DNA of 38,342 nucleotides from assembly GCA_946537195.1 (NCBI GenBank), contig CAMNFE010000005.1, forward strand, positions 1-38,342. The letters run 5' to 3'. A program made the position numbers and the translations under genes. The DNA comes from an uncultured Candidatus Saccharibacteria bacterium (lineage in GTDB: Bacteria > Patescibacteriota > Saccharimonadia > Saccharimonadales > Saccharimonadaceae). The notes beneath the pieces are model-generated. The model did no database searches. It saw only the letters and a program-made list of their open reading frames with translations, and had not been told where the DNA came from. Below, piece after piece: positions 8,560 to 14,226 of this stretch (the stretch's first letter is position 1; each line of letters opens with the position of its first letter).

Positions 8560-8814
8560 CTATCGGTTTCGTAAAACATAAATCCAATTACCGATGAACG
8601 CGACTAAGCATAAAATGATAAAAATTGGCGTGAAGATCCGGAACGTCCAGATCCCAATGTGATAGAGTGCTCGACACAGTCCATACCAAAAGGCCCATCT
8701 TTGGAATGCGAAAGATAATATATTAAATCCAACGCCGGTTAGCAAGCCCGTAGTAGCGATTAGGACGGTGATCGTAGCCCACCACCACACTCTTTCGAAT
8801 GGGTTATATTTCAT
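8560..8814 (-). CDS. Small two-pass membrane protein, hypothetical (84 aa)
   Basis: No family recognised. The ORF track runs to 8964, but that part overlaps the promoter. The real start is ATG 8814 (MKYNPFERVWWW), with GAGGAGGT 1 base upstream and a promoter at 8870-8898. Two hydrophobic stretches (about 10-35 and 50-78) are joined by an aromatic, Arg-containing loop. It is the first of four small membrane-protein genes on this strand between 8.5 and 12 kb. Its leader differs from the ANAGGGGA leaders of the other three, but its promoter closely resembles that of the 10159-10524 gene. Confidence 0.75.
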   Translation of the reverse strand: MKYNPFERVWWWATITVLIATTGLLTGVGFNILSFAFQRWAFWYGLCRALYHIGIWTFRIFTPIFIILCLVAFIGNWIYVLRNR

Positions 8815-8869
8815 GACCTCCTCGCTCTCTATTCGCACAAGGCGACGAAAGGTACAACGAATTATGTAA

Positions 8870-8898
8870 ATTATACCACAGAATACTAGAAAAGTCAA
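8870..8898 (-). promoter_or_regulatory. Strong promoter of the 8560-8814 gene
   Basis: Minus strand: TTGACT, a 17-bp spacer ending in TGTGG, then TATAAT. The leader is about 50 nt and ends in a good Shine-Dalgarno. ATTCG and CGAAT within the leader can pair. Confidence 0.88.
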
Positions 8899-8905
8899 TT
8901 TAGGG

Positions 8906-8911
8906 TAAAAT
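8906..8911 (+). promoter_or_regulatory. -10 box of the DUF2130 gene
   Basis: TAAAAT on the plus strand, 21 bases before ATG 8933. A purine-rich CGGAGA serves as the ribosome site. No convincing -35 is visible. It lies back-to-back with the minus-strand promoter at 8870-8898. Confidence 0.5.
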
Positions 8912-8932
8912 ATAAAGAAAAGCGGAGAAGAA

Positions 8933-10135
8933 ATGGCAGAATTACGATGTCCAAAATGTGGCAAAACTTTTAAAGTCGACGATGATAGTTATGCAGATAT
9001 TCTAAATCAAGTACGCACGCACGAATTTAACGATGAAGTCGAAAAACAGGTTGCGGCCGCACTCGAAAAGGCTGATTCTGCAAACGAACTGGAGCTCGAA
9101 AAGGCCAAAAACGCTCAAACCAAAAAGATTGCCGAGCTAGAGGCTAAAATCAAACAGGCTGAAACCGATAAGGAACTAGCAATTACCAAGGCTTTGGCGC
9201 CAGTCGAAAAAGAGCTTGAAACCGCAAAAGCTGATTTGAAGACTAAGACCTCCGAGGCTAAACTTCGCGAAGAATCGCTTACGGCGCAAGTTAAACTCCG
9301 CGAGGCGGCCCTCAAAACTCAATACGAGGGTGCCTTAAAGCTCAAGGATGAAGAAATTGACCGCCTGAAAGATCTTAAATCCAAACTTAGTACTAAAATG
9401 GTTGGCGAAACGCTTGAGCAACATTGTCAAACCGAATTTAATCGTCTGCGTGCCACCGCTTTTAAAAATGCATATTTTGAAAAGGATAACGATGCGCGTA
9501 CTGGTAGTAAGGGCGATTATATTTATCGCGAAATGGACGAGCAGGGCAATGAAATTATCTCCATTATGTTTGAGATGAAAAACGAAAACGAAACTACCGC
9601 CACCAAGCATAAAAATGAGGACTTCTTTAAAGAACTCGATAAGGATCGCAAGGAAAAGGATTGTGAGTATGCTGTCCTGGTAACTTTGCTCGAGGCTGAT
9701 TCTGAATTGTATAACACGGGCATCGTTGATGTTAGTTATAAGTACGACAAAATGTATGTTATTCGCCCTCAATTCTTCATTCCGATGATTACATTACTGC
9801 GCAATGCTGCACTTAACTCGCTAAAATACAAGCAAGAATTAGCCGTGGTACGCAATCAGAATATCGATATTACGCATTTTGAAGAAAACATGGAAAATTT
9901 CAAGATGGCCTTTGCGCGCAATTATGAATTAGCTAGTAAAAAATTCAGTACTGCCATCGAGGAAATTGACAAGACTATTGCGCATTTGCAAAAGACAAAA
10001 GAAGCGCTACTCAGTTCCGAGAATAATCTACGTCTTGCCAACAATAAAGCTGAAGACCTTACAATTAAACGCCTTACTCGTGGTAATCCGACTATGGCGG
10101 AAAAATTTGCGGAGCTAAAAAAAGAGCGCTCGTAA
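8933..10135 (+). CDS. DUF2130 family protein with zinc ribbon and coiled coil
   Basis: 400 aa. The N-terminus has a CPKCGK zinc-ribbon half (a single CxxC pair). Residues 30-145 form a long Ala/Glu/Lys coiled coil. A DUF2130 domain follows ([23 protein letters not shown]), and a second helical region ends the protein. The KGD...FEMKNE pattern resembles a PD-(D/E)XK nuclease core, like the distantly similar RmuC proteins; nuclease activity is inference. It is encoded alone, convergent with the next gene, whose terminator is built from the last codons of this gene. Confidence 0.85.
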   Translation: MAELRCPKCGKTFKVDDDSYADILNQVRTHEFNDEVEKQVAAALEKADSANELELEKAKNAQTKKIAELEAKIKQAETDKELAITKALAPVEKELETAKADLKTKTSEAKLREESLTAQVKLREAALKTQYEGALKLKDEEIDRLKDLKSKLSTKMVGETLEQHCQTEFNRLRATAFKNAYFEKDNDARTGSKGDYIYREMDEQGNEIISIMFEMKNENETTATKHKNEDFFKELDKDRKEKDCEYAVLVTLLEADSELYNTGIVDVSYKYDKMYVIRPQFFIPMITLLRNAALNSLKYKQELAVVRNQNIDITHFEENMENFKMAFARNYELASKKFSTAIEEIDKTIAHLQKTKEALLSSENNLRLANNKAEDLTIKRLTRGNPTMAEKFAELKKERS

Positions 10136-10151
10136 ATATATTGAGCGCTCC
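10119..10151 (-). terminator. Terminator of the 10159-10524 gene, overlapping DUF2130 C-terminal codons
   Basis: Minus strand: the self-complementary octamer GAGCGCTC occurs twice with an 11-nt loop between copies, followed by TTTTTTT. One arm encodes the last residues (ERS) of the convergent DUF2130 gene. Confidence 0.8.
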
Positions 10152-10158
10152 TGGTTGA

Positions 10159-10524
10159 CTAGTCACGAATGCTCCTGATCTTACGATCAAGATCTGCTGC
10201 CGCCTTATAAAATGCTCTCTTTATGAGCAGTCCGCGCAGAATGCGGAGCGATACTAAGAAGAAGGCTATAGTGAAAGCCGTTCTTATAACAGGTGTCTCT
10301 GCCCAGTATGCTACTCCGCACAGGAATAATGCGCAAGAGTGCATAGTGATTTCTTTTAGTGATTTATCTTCGAGAAAGTACCCAGAGAGTACTATTATCG
10401 CCACTAAGGCCGCCGCATCATGAAACGACGGTTTCAGTAGTGACATCGCCAGTAAAGCGATTGACAGAACCACTAAAGACATCTGAGCGTATGCGCACGT
10501 TAATGCAATATTTGTTTTCCTCAT
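10159..10524 (-). CDS. Small membrane protein of the ANAGGGGA-leader group, member A (121 aa)
   Basis: No family recognised. It has about four hydrophobic segments (roughly 8-30, 36-50, 60-80, 84-100) and a basic C-terminal tail (KAAADLDRKIRSIRD). The start is ATG 10524 with AGGAGGT 4 bases upstream. It begins MRKT, as do the two neighbouring small membrane proteins, yet the rest shows no clear similarity to them. The likely cause of the shared start is RNA pairing: codons 1-4 are complementary to GTTTTTCTCA in the leader. It has its own strong promoter (10700-10728), a leader of about 170 nt and its own terminator. Confidence 0.72.
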   Translation of the reverse strand: MRKTNIALTCAYAQMSLVVLSIALLAMSLLKPSFHDAAALVAIIVLSGYFLEDKSLKEITMHSCALFLCGVAYWAETPVIRTAFTIAFFLVSLRILRGLLIKRAFYKAAADLDRKIRSIRD

Positions 10525-10694
10525 AACTTACCTCCTGAGAAAAACGGCCGCCCATACTTGGGCTGGCATCAATGGGTCGAGGCTCATTCAAGCCTAGTTT
10601 TAGTTCCCCTATACTAAAACTAGACTCGAATCTTTCTGAGAAAAACTTAACTAGTCATTTTTGAAGGGTGCTATAAGATAATAAATACCTTATG
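10525..10694 (-). promoter_or_regulatory. Structured leader RNA A (ANAGGGGA motif)
   Basis: Minus-strand leader of about 170 nt. In transcript order it has: an 11-nt GTTTTTCTCAG copy (10636-10646); P1 strand ATTCGAG (10625-10631); a perfect 10-bp stem TAGTTTTAGT/ACTAAAACTA with loop ATAGGGGA (10605-10612); P1 partner CTTGAAT (10586-10592); a possible competing hairpin GGCTT-GAAT-GAGCC; a bulged hairpin GCC(A)GCCC-AAGTAT-GGGCGGC (10547-10567) followed by CGTTTTT; then a second GTTTTTCTCAG (10535-10545) just before the Shine-Dalgarno. The same architecture recurs in leaders B and C. It is a candidate cis-regulatory RNA with no match I can name. Confidence 0.75.
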
Positions 10695-10699
10695 CTTTA

Positions 10700-10728
10700 A
10701 TTATACCACAAAACATTAAAAAAGTCAA
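10700..10728 (-). promoter_or_regulatory. Strong promoter of leader A and the 10159-10524 gene
   Basis: Minus strand: TTGACT, 17 bp ending TTGTGG, then TATAAT. It is almost the same as the promoter at 8870-8898, including the T-run after the -35 and the TGTGG before the -10. The 10525-10829 gap therefore holds leader A, this promoter and the terminator of the next gene, and no further gene. Confidence 0.9.
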
Positions 10729-10785
10729 TATAGATATTAATAAATTGTGCGAAATGAACTAATGTTTGAGCTATGAGACTTCATT

Positions 10786-10807
10786 AAAAAGCCGGCATTA
10801 TGCCGGC
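10786..10807 (-). terminator. Terminator of the 10830-11144 gene
   Basis: Minus strand: GCCGGC-ATAAT-GCCGGC followed by TTTTT, shortly after the stop codon. Confidence 0.88.
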
Positions 10808-10829
10808 GTAAGATGGTATTTTGGAAAAT

Positions 10830-11144
10830 CTAACTGTCCATAATTCGATACAGCACCCATCCGGTGGCTAGGGGAACGCTTGCTAGAAATGCGACTATCC
10901 AGAAGCCGTGCATATTGAAGGCGTTTTCCCAAATCAGGGCCTGAATTAGGACTACTAGCAATTCGCTCGTAAAACATAAATCTTTTTCGCCATTAGCGTT
11001 AGTCGTCAACATGCAAACGAATAACAATAATGGAAACAATATCACCGTCGTGATAGTTTTGAGCGGTGAAATGTTCGCAAAAAGCGTCACGAGCAATGCT
11101 ATCTGAAAAATCAGCACCAAAATACTCTCGAAAGTTTTTCTCAT
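10830..11144 (-). CDS. Small membrane protein of the ANAGGGGA-leader group, member B (104 aa)
   Basis: No family recognised. Three to four hydrophobic stretches (about 6-24, 28-46, 60-75, 80-98). The start is ATG 11144 (MRKTFES) with GGAGGTGGGG upstream. Apart from MRKT it does not visibly align with members A or C. GAGAAAAAC in codons 1-4 is exactly complementary to GTTTTTCTC in the leader, so translation could be gated by that stem. It is monocistronic, with its own promoter, leader and terminator, and sits between members A and C. Confidence 0.7.
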   Translation of the reverse strand: MRKTFESILVLIFQIALLVTLFANISPLKTITTVILFPLLLFVCMLTTNANGEKDLCFTSELLVVLIQALIWENAFNMHGFWIVAFLASVPLATGWVLYRIMDS

Positions 11145-11276
11145 AACCCCACCTCCAAGAGAAAAACATTAAGGCGGAAATGCGATTCGAGCTAAAATCT
11201 GACTCCCCTGTGCGGGATTTCGTCTCGAATATTGCGCATCTCCTCTAACTTAAATGAACTAGTAAATCTTTACTCT
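11145..11276 (-). promoter_or_regulatory. Structured leader RNA B (ANAGGGGA motif)
   Basis: Minus-strand leader of about 130 nt. P1 is a perfect ATTCGAG/CTCGAAT (11224-11230 with 11185-11191). Above it is a stem AAATC..GC/GT..GATTT with a 2x2 internal loop, and the 8-nt terminal loop is ACAGGGGA (11204-11211). The second hairpin of A and C is weak here (CATT/AATG only). GTTTTTCTC (11158-11166) is kept just before the Shine-Dalgarno and pairs with GAGAAAAAC of the coding start. B is the most diverged of the three leaders. Confidence 0.68.
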
Positions 11277-11282
11277 GTTTCT

Positions 11283-11311
11283 ATTATGTCACGTTGGGCG
11301 GAATTAGTCAA
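11283..11311 (-). promoter_or_regulatory. Promoter of leader B and the 10830-11144 gene
   Basis: Minus strand: TTGACT, 17 bp, CATAAT. It is back-to-back with the plus-strand promoter of the 11361-11603 gene. Confidence 0.8.
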
Positions 11312-11322
11312 ATGGCTTACGC

Positions 11323-11352
11323 TTGAAAAATTAACATAAGCAGTGTTAGAAT
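11323..11352 (+). promoter_or_regulatory. Promoter of the 11361-11603 gene
   Basis: TTGAAA, 18 bp, TAGAAT. The -10 ends 8 bases before the ATG, so the message is leaderless or nearly so. The intervening TTACCCAG is not a Shine-Dalgarno. Confidence 0.65.
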
Positions 11353-11360
11353 TTACCCAG

Positions 11361-11603
11361 ATGTATAACAATGAGAAAACGCCGGGCTTCGTAGGGAAAG
11401 TATTGCATACTTTTTTCATCCTTTTCGTCATTGTTATGATAGGGATTCTGGGCCTTACTATTGTTAAGCATATTGACGGTGACACTTTGACCGTAACTTC
11501 CGGAACGACTGAAAGTGAAGAATGTGGCGATGAACAAGCTCAGGAGGCTGCTCGCAAAGCCGGTCTTAAAGTGCCCGTAAAGTGTCAAAAGAAATCTGAA
11601 TAA
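11361..11603 (+). CDS. Small single-pass membrane protein, hypothetical (80 aa)
   Basis: No family recognised. The track start at 11343 lies inside the promoter, so I choose ATG 11361 (MYNNEKTPGF). One membrane segment (about residues 15-37, LHTFFILFVIVMIGILGLTIV) is followed by a short Thr/Ser/Glu-rich part and a Cys-containing tail (ECGDEQAQEAARKAGLKVPVKC). The two Cys residues flanking a helix could form a disulfide outside the membrane. It is divergent from member B and convergent with member C, sharing a bidirectional terminator with C. Confidence 0.65.
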   Translation: MYNNEKTPGFVGKVLHTFFILFVIVMIGILGLTIVKHIDGDTLTVTSGTTESEECGDEQAQEAARKAGLKVPVKCQKKSE

Positions 11604-11625
11604 AAGGCACCCATGCGGGTGCCTT
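11602..11625. terminator. Bidirectional terminator between two convergent small genes
   Basis: GGCACCC (11606-11612) and GGGTGCC (11617-11623) with a 4-nt loop. The minus-strand U-run (TTTTA) is good; the plus-strand tail (TTAG) is poor, so it mainly serves the 11636-12019 gene. Confidence 0.8.
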
Positions 11626-11635
11626 AGTCGACTAG

Positions 11636-12019
11636 TTACAAGTCGCTACTTTTTTCTTGATTCTCGGTCTTTTGAGAGTACCTCGTATAAAGCGTAAGAG
11701 CTCCCGCAAACGGCCACCAGATTAATACCCAAAAAGCTGCAGCTCTCCAGTCTTTGGAGTGAGTGACCATTATTAGTATTATCAATGATAGTCGAAACAG
11801 TCCTCGCCTTCTGTCGAGCTCAAGCCGGCTGTCTGCGGAGTAGCATCCAAAAAGAGCATATGTGGTCAGCATTAGCAGAGAATGTGTAATTGATACAATC
11901 ATTGCTCTACTATTAAACCTGGAACAATAAGCCTCATACGTTACGCACGCCATTGAGAACCAGGTTATTAGCCAGAGCAATACTGCTGCTATACTACGGT
12001 TGCGTTTTGTTTTTCTCAT
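11636..12019 (-). CDS. Small membrane protein of the ANAGGGGA-leader group, member C (127 aa)
   Basis: No family recognised. About four hydrophobic stretches (about 10-28, 40-60, 74-86, 92-110), Trp-rich in the last, with a charged C-terminus (QKTENQEKSSDL). The start is ATG 12019 (MRKTKRNRS), with GGAGGG upstream. TGAGAAAAA at the start is complementary to TTTTTCTCA of the leader. It is a single-gene unit just downstream of nusA, but separated from it by the nusA terminator and its own promoter. Confidence 0.7.
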   Translation of the reverse strand: MRKTKRNRSIAAVLLWLITWFSMACVTYEAYCSRFNSRAMIVSITHSLLMLTTYALFGCYSADSRLELDRRRGLFRLSLIILIMVTHSKDWRAAAFWVLIWWPFAGALTLYTRYSQKTENQEKSSDL

Positions 12020-12167
12020 TTAATCCCTCCATTCTGAGAAAAAACTGCTGCCTAAACTTAGGCTAGCATTGACGCGTAGGGCTCTTTCGAGCCGGGTTTT
12101 CGCTCCCCTCTGCAAAAACCAGGCTCGAATATAACTAATAAAAAAGATCGCCAATTCAAAGATTGGT
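12020..12167 (-). promoter_or_regulatory. Structured leader RNA C (ANAGGGGA motif)
   Basis: Minus-strand leader of about 148 nt. P1 uses TTCGAGCC and GGCTCGAA (around 12124-12130 and 12085-12091). The stem GGTTTTTGC/GCGAAAACC carries the 8-nt loop AGAGGGGA (12104-12111). A competing hairpin GGCTC-GAAA-GAGCC uses the 3' strand of P1. The second hairpin is GCT(A)GCCT-AAGTTT-AGGCAGC (12047-12067), with the same bulged A and 6-nt loop as in leader A but changed base pairs, followed by AGTTTTTTCTC next to the Shine-Dalgarno. An upstream hairpin CCAATC..GATTGG-like element lies near the 5' end. The ORF-track 60-aa line here is a shadow. Confidence 0.75.
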
Positions 12168-12173
12168 CTGCTT

Positions 12174-12202
12174 ATTATAAAATATAAGCTGAAGCAATGC
12201 AA
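12174..12202 (-). promoter_or_regulatory. Promoter of leader C and the 11636-12019 gene
   Basis: Minus strand: TTGCAT, 17 bp, TATAAT, starting right at the nusA terminator. Confidence 0.75.
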
Positions 12203-12203
12203 T

Positions 12204-12235
12204 AAAAAGAACCCCCGTATTGGAGGTTCTTTTTT
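12204..12235. terminator. Terminator of nusA, bidirectional
   Basis: AGAACC and GGTTCT pair around a central C/G-rich part. Read on the minus strand it is followed by TTTTT; the plus strand also has TTTTT. It lies 7 bases past the nusA stop. Confidence 0.85.
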
Positions 12236-12241
12236 GTCGAA

Positions 12242-13393
12242 TTATTCTTCTTCGGAATTTTCTTCTTCTTCGCTTTCTTCCACTGCGGAAAGCAAGGAAT
12301 CTTCGACGTTCTTCTTCTTCTTTTTCTCTGGAGCTTTGGCAATTTCGACATCAATATCGTAGCCAGTAAGCTTGGAAGCGAGGCGAACGTTCTGTCCTAC
12401 GCGACCAATCGCAATTGATTGTTGTTCCTTTGAGACATAAACAGTCGCATGATTAACCATTTCGCCTTTCTTATTTTCGACCTTGTCGGTCTCAACCTTT
12501 TGAATTTCGGCTGGACTCAGAGCTTCGCGAATATATTCGGAAATATTATCGCTCCAGTTGACGATATCGATTTTTTCACGATCGCCGATTTCATTCATGA
12601 CGGCTTGGACGCGAACGCCACGGCCACCTACAAAGGTACCAACTGGGTCGATGCCTGGCATAGTTGCGGCGACAGCAATCTTGGTGCGACGACCAGCTTC
12701 GCGGGCAATCGCTTTGATTTCGACGGAACCGTTTTCAATTTCAGGGACTTCTTGACGGAAGAGATATTCGATAAATTCTGCACAACCACGGCTAAGAATT
12801 AATTGTGCGCCACGTTCATTGCGTTCGATTTCCTTGATATAAACCTTCACACGGGAGCCAACGGCATAATATTCGCCTTCGATTTGTTCACTCTTTGGCA
12901 TGATGCCGGTAGCTTTACCGAGGTCGATGCGAACAAGCTTTGGCTCAACGCGCACGATTGTGCCATTTACGACGCTGCCGATTTTGTCTTCGAACATTGT
13001 TAGAACTGCGTCGCGTTCAGCCTCGCGGAGGCGTTGAATTACAACCTGCTTTGCAGTCTGGGAAGCGACACGACCAAAACTTTCAACTTTGTGCTTTTCT
13101 TCAACGGTGTCGCCGACTTTCTTTTTCTTATCTTTAACTTCGGATATTGGAATTTCAGTAGCTGGGTTATAGGCCACATCGTCTTCGATAATTTCGCGCA
13201 CGATAAAAATGTCTGCTTGACCGGTATTAAGGTCGAGTTCGCAGCGGACGTCCATGTCTTTGTCGCCGTTATCTTTGCGCCAAGCTGCCGCAATTGCCTG
13301 TTGGATCACATCAATTACAGTCTCTTTTGGTAGGTTCTTTTCTTCAGCAATAATGTCGACCATTGCGACCATTTGCTTTAAATCTAGATCCAT
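12242..13393 (-). CDS. nusA: Transcription termination/antitermination protein NusA
   Basis: 383 aa. The order is NusA N-terminal RNA-polymerase-binding domain (1-130), S1 domain (about 135-200, IGSVVNGTIVRVEP), KH1 (about 205-275) and KH2 (about 290-350, SKEQQSIAIGRVGQNVRLASKLTGYDIDV). A Lys run and an acidic Glu/Ser tail end it. The acidic repeats found C-terminally in enterobacterial NusA are absent, as in most non-proteobacteria. The start is ATG 13393 with AAGGAAAAT before it. It is alone: rimP and infB, its usual neighbours, are not adjacent. Its leader has a terminator-like hairpin, suggesting autoregulation by attenuation. Confidence 0.96.
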   Translation of the reverse strand: MDLDLKQMVAMVDIIAEEKNLPKETVIDVIQQAIAAAWRKDNGDKDMDVRCELDLNTGQADIFIVREIIEDDVAYNPATEIPISEVKDKKKKVGDTVEEKHKVESFGRVASQTAKQVVIQRLREAERDAVLTMFEDKIGSVVNGTIVRVEPKLVRIDLGKATGIMPKSEQIEGEYYAVGSRVKVYIKEIERNERGAQLILSRGCAEFIEYLFRQEVPEIENGSVEIKAIAREAGRRTKIAVAATMPGIDPVGTFVGGRGVRVQAVMNEIGDREKIDIVNWSDNISEYIREALSPAEIQKVETDKVENKKGEMVNHATVYVSKEQQSIAIGRVGQNVRLASKLTGYDIDVEIAKAPEKKKKKNVEDSLLSAVEESEEEENSEEE

Positions 13394-13416
13394 ATTTTCC
13401 TTTCTTTCATTAATAA

Positions 13417-13434
13417 AACCGCCTCTTTCGAGCC
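13417..13434 (-). promoter_or_regulatory. nusA leader hairpin (attenuator candidate)
   Basis: Minus strand: CCGGCTC-GAAA-GAGGCGG, a stem with one G-G mismatch and a GNRA loop, followed by TTTTATT. It lies between the nusA promoter and its Shine-Dalgarno. NusA is known to regulate its own operon in other bacteria; that it does so here is inference. Confidence 0.55.
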
Positions 13435-13455
13435 GGTCTATATCTGTATGAAAAA

Positions 13456-13484
13456 AGTATATCAGATATTGAAATTTCTGTCAA
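13456..13484 (-). promoter_or_regulatory. nusA promoter
   Basis: Minus strand: TTGACA, 17 bp, TATACT. It overlaps the divergent promoter at 13469-13497, with the two -35 regions interleaved. Confidence 0.88.
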
Positions 13485-13497
13485 AATATGTTATACT
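13469..13497 (+). promoter_or_regulatory. Promoter of the 13553-14110 gene
   Basis: TTGAAA, 17 bp, TATACT on the plus strand. GTTAT and ATAAC flank the -10 as a small inverted repeat. The 16 bp from 13469 to 13484 are shared with the nusA promoter on the other strand. Confidence 0.7.
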
Positions 13498-13552
13498 AGT
13501 TGATAACCATTGAGTTACATGCACATTACAATATGGAAGGAGCGATAAGAAG

Positions 13553-14110
13553 ATGGGGAAGAAGTATCAATCCAGGAAACATTACTCAGCTAGGACCTCT
13601 CGTATGCTCAAGAATGCCGCCGCCGTGATACTTGCAGTACTTGCGGTAGCGTTCGTAGCACTGATCGTTGCCGTTGTTCACGGCGCACTTGGCGACCTTT
13701 GGAATACTACCGAGATGAACGATGACAAGGCAATGGAGCAACTCGACGAATATTGCCAGAAGGATCTCATTGACCTCAATAGCTATTTGGAAGATCGTGG
13801 CTACATGGCCACTGGCGAAGGCGAGGAGCTGGTCTACAAGAAAGGTGACAGCACACTAGTTATTCACGATATGGGTGATTCGGTCCGTATCGGTAACGGG
13901 AGTGGCGACGTTCGCGAATATGGAGTACCGGCTGACTACTATCATTTCCTTGACAATGATGAGGTGCAATATGACAGTTTTATCTGCCGTGTCGGATCTT
14001 TAGATAAAGACGCCGAAGAGAAATCAATTGCCTCTCGTAAGGTCGAACTCCGCGACATCATCATTCCGCGCGATGCGCTTGCCGAGATTGTCCGCATCAC
14101 TTATCGTTAG
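13553..14110 (+). CDS. Membrane-anchored hypothetical protein (185 aa)
   Basis: No family recognised. A basic N-terminus (GKKYQSRKHYSARTSRMLK) leads into one membrane segment (about 22-46). An acidic outer domain of about 135 residues follows, likely exported. The start is ATG 13553, with AAGGAG 10 bases upstream. It is monocistronic, with its own promoter and a strong terminator. Codon choice leans to G/C-ending codons (AAG, CTC, GAC, ATC) more than in the flanking nusA and RNase J genes, a feature shared with the next gene. Confidence 0.65.
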   Translation: MGKKYQSRKHYSARTSRMLKNAAAVILAVLAVAFVALIVAVVHGALGDLWNTTEMNDDKAMEQLDEYCQKDLIDLNSYLEDRGYMATGEGEELVYKKGDSTLVIHDMGDSVRIGNGSGDVREYGVPADYYHFLDNDEVQYDSFICRVGSLDKDAEEKSIASRKVELRDIIIPRDALAEIVRITYR

Positions 14111-14123
14111 CCACCACCCCTAT

Positions 14124-14145
14124 GGACCCCGCAAGGGGTCCTTTT
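14124..14145 (+). terminator. Terminator of the 13553-14110 gene
   Basis: GGACCCC-GCAA-GGGGTCC followed by TTTT. Confidence 0.92.
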
Positions 14146-14148
14146 AAA

Positions 14149-14177
14149 TTGACTTTTTGTGAGAAGTGTGATATAAT
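14149..14177 (+). promoter_or_regulatory. Strong promoter of the 14227-14805 gene
   Basis: TTGACT followed by a T-run, 17 bp ending TGTGA, then TATAAT. It is very close in sequence to the promoters at 8870-8898 and 10700-10728. It starts 4 bases after the preceding terminator. Confidence 0.9.
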
Positions 14178-14226
14178 AAAAAACTATAGGGAGTTGTTTG
14201 CACAAAACGGAAAGTGGGGTGATCAT

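Noticed and set aside
10575-10640. tRNA-like T-arm sequence (GATTCGAGTC on the minus strand)
   Set aside because: No acceptor, D or anticodon arms fit around it. The same ATTCGAG in the other two leaders pairs with CTCGAAT/CTTGAAT about 40 nt away instead.
11195-11220. CsrA-like site (ACAGGGGAGU in a hairpin loop, leader B)
   Set aside because: It is close to the CsrA pattern, but no csrA gene is in the window, and leaders A and C fit less well. Kept only as an idea about a protein ligand.
10159-12019. Type I toxin-antitoxin systems (small membrane proteins with structured leaders)
   Set aside because: The proteins are 104-127 aa with several membrane segments, larger than usual type I toxins, and no antisense promoter over the leaders was found.
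8560-12019. Prophage or mobile island
   Set aside because: The small-gene stretch has no integrase, transposase, recombinase, att-like repeat or tRNA. Each gene is a separate unit.
10595-12120. Resemblance of the GGGGA loop to the yybP-ykoY (Mn2+) riboswitch GGGGAGUA element
   Set aside because: In that class the element lies in a multi-helix aptamer with other fixed parts that are missing here. In this motif it is the terminal loop of a simple hairpin.
12020-12202. 60-aa minus-strand ORF upstream of member C
   Set aside because: It lies wholly in leader C and its promoter, starts before the -10 and has no ribosome site.
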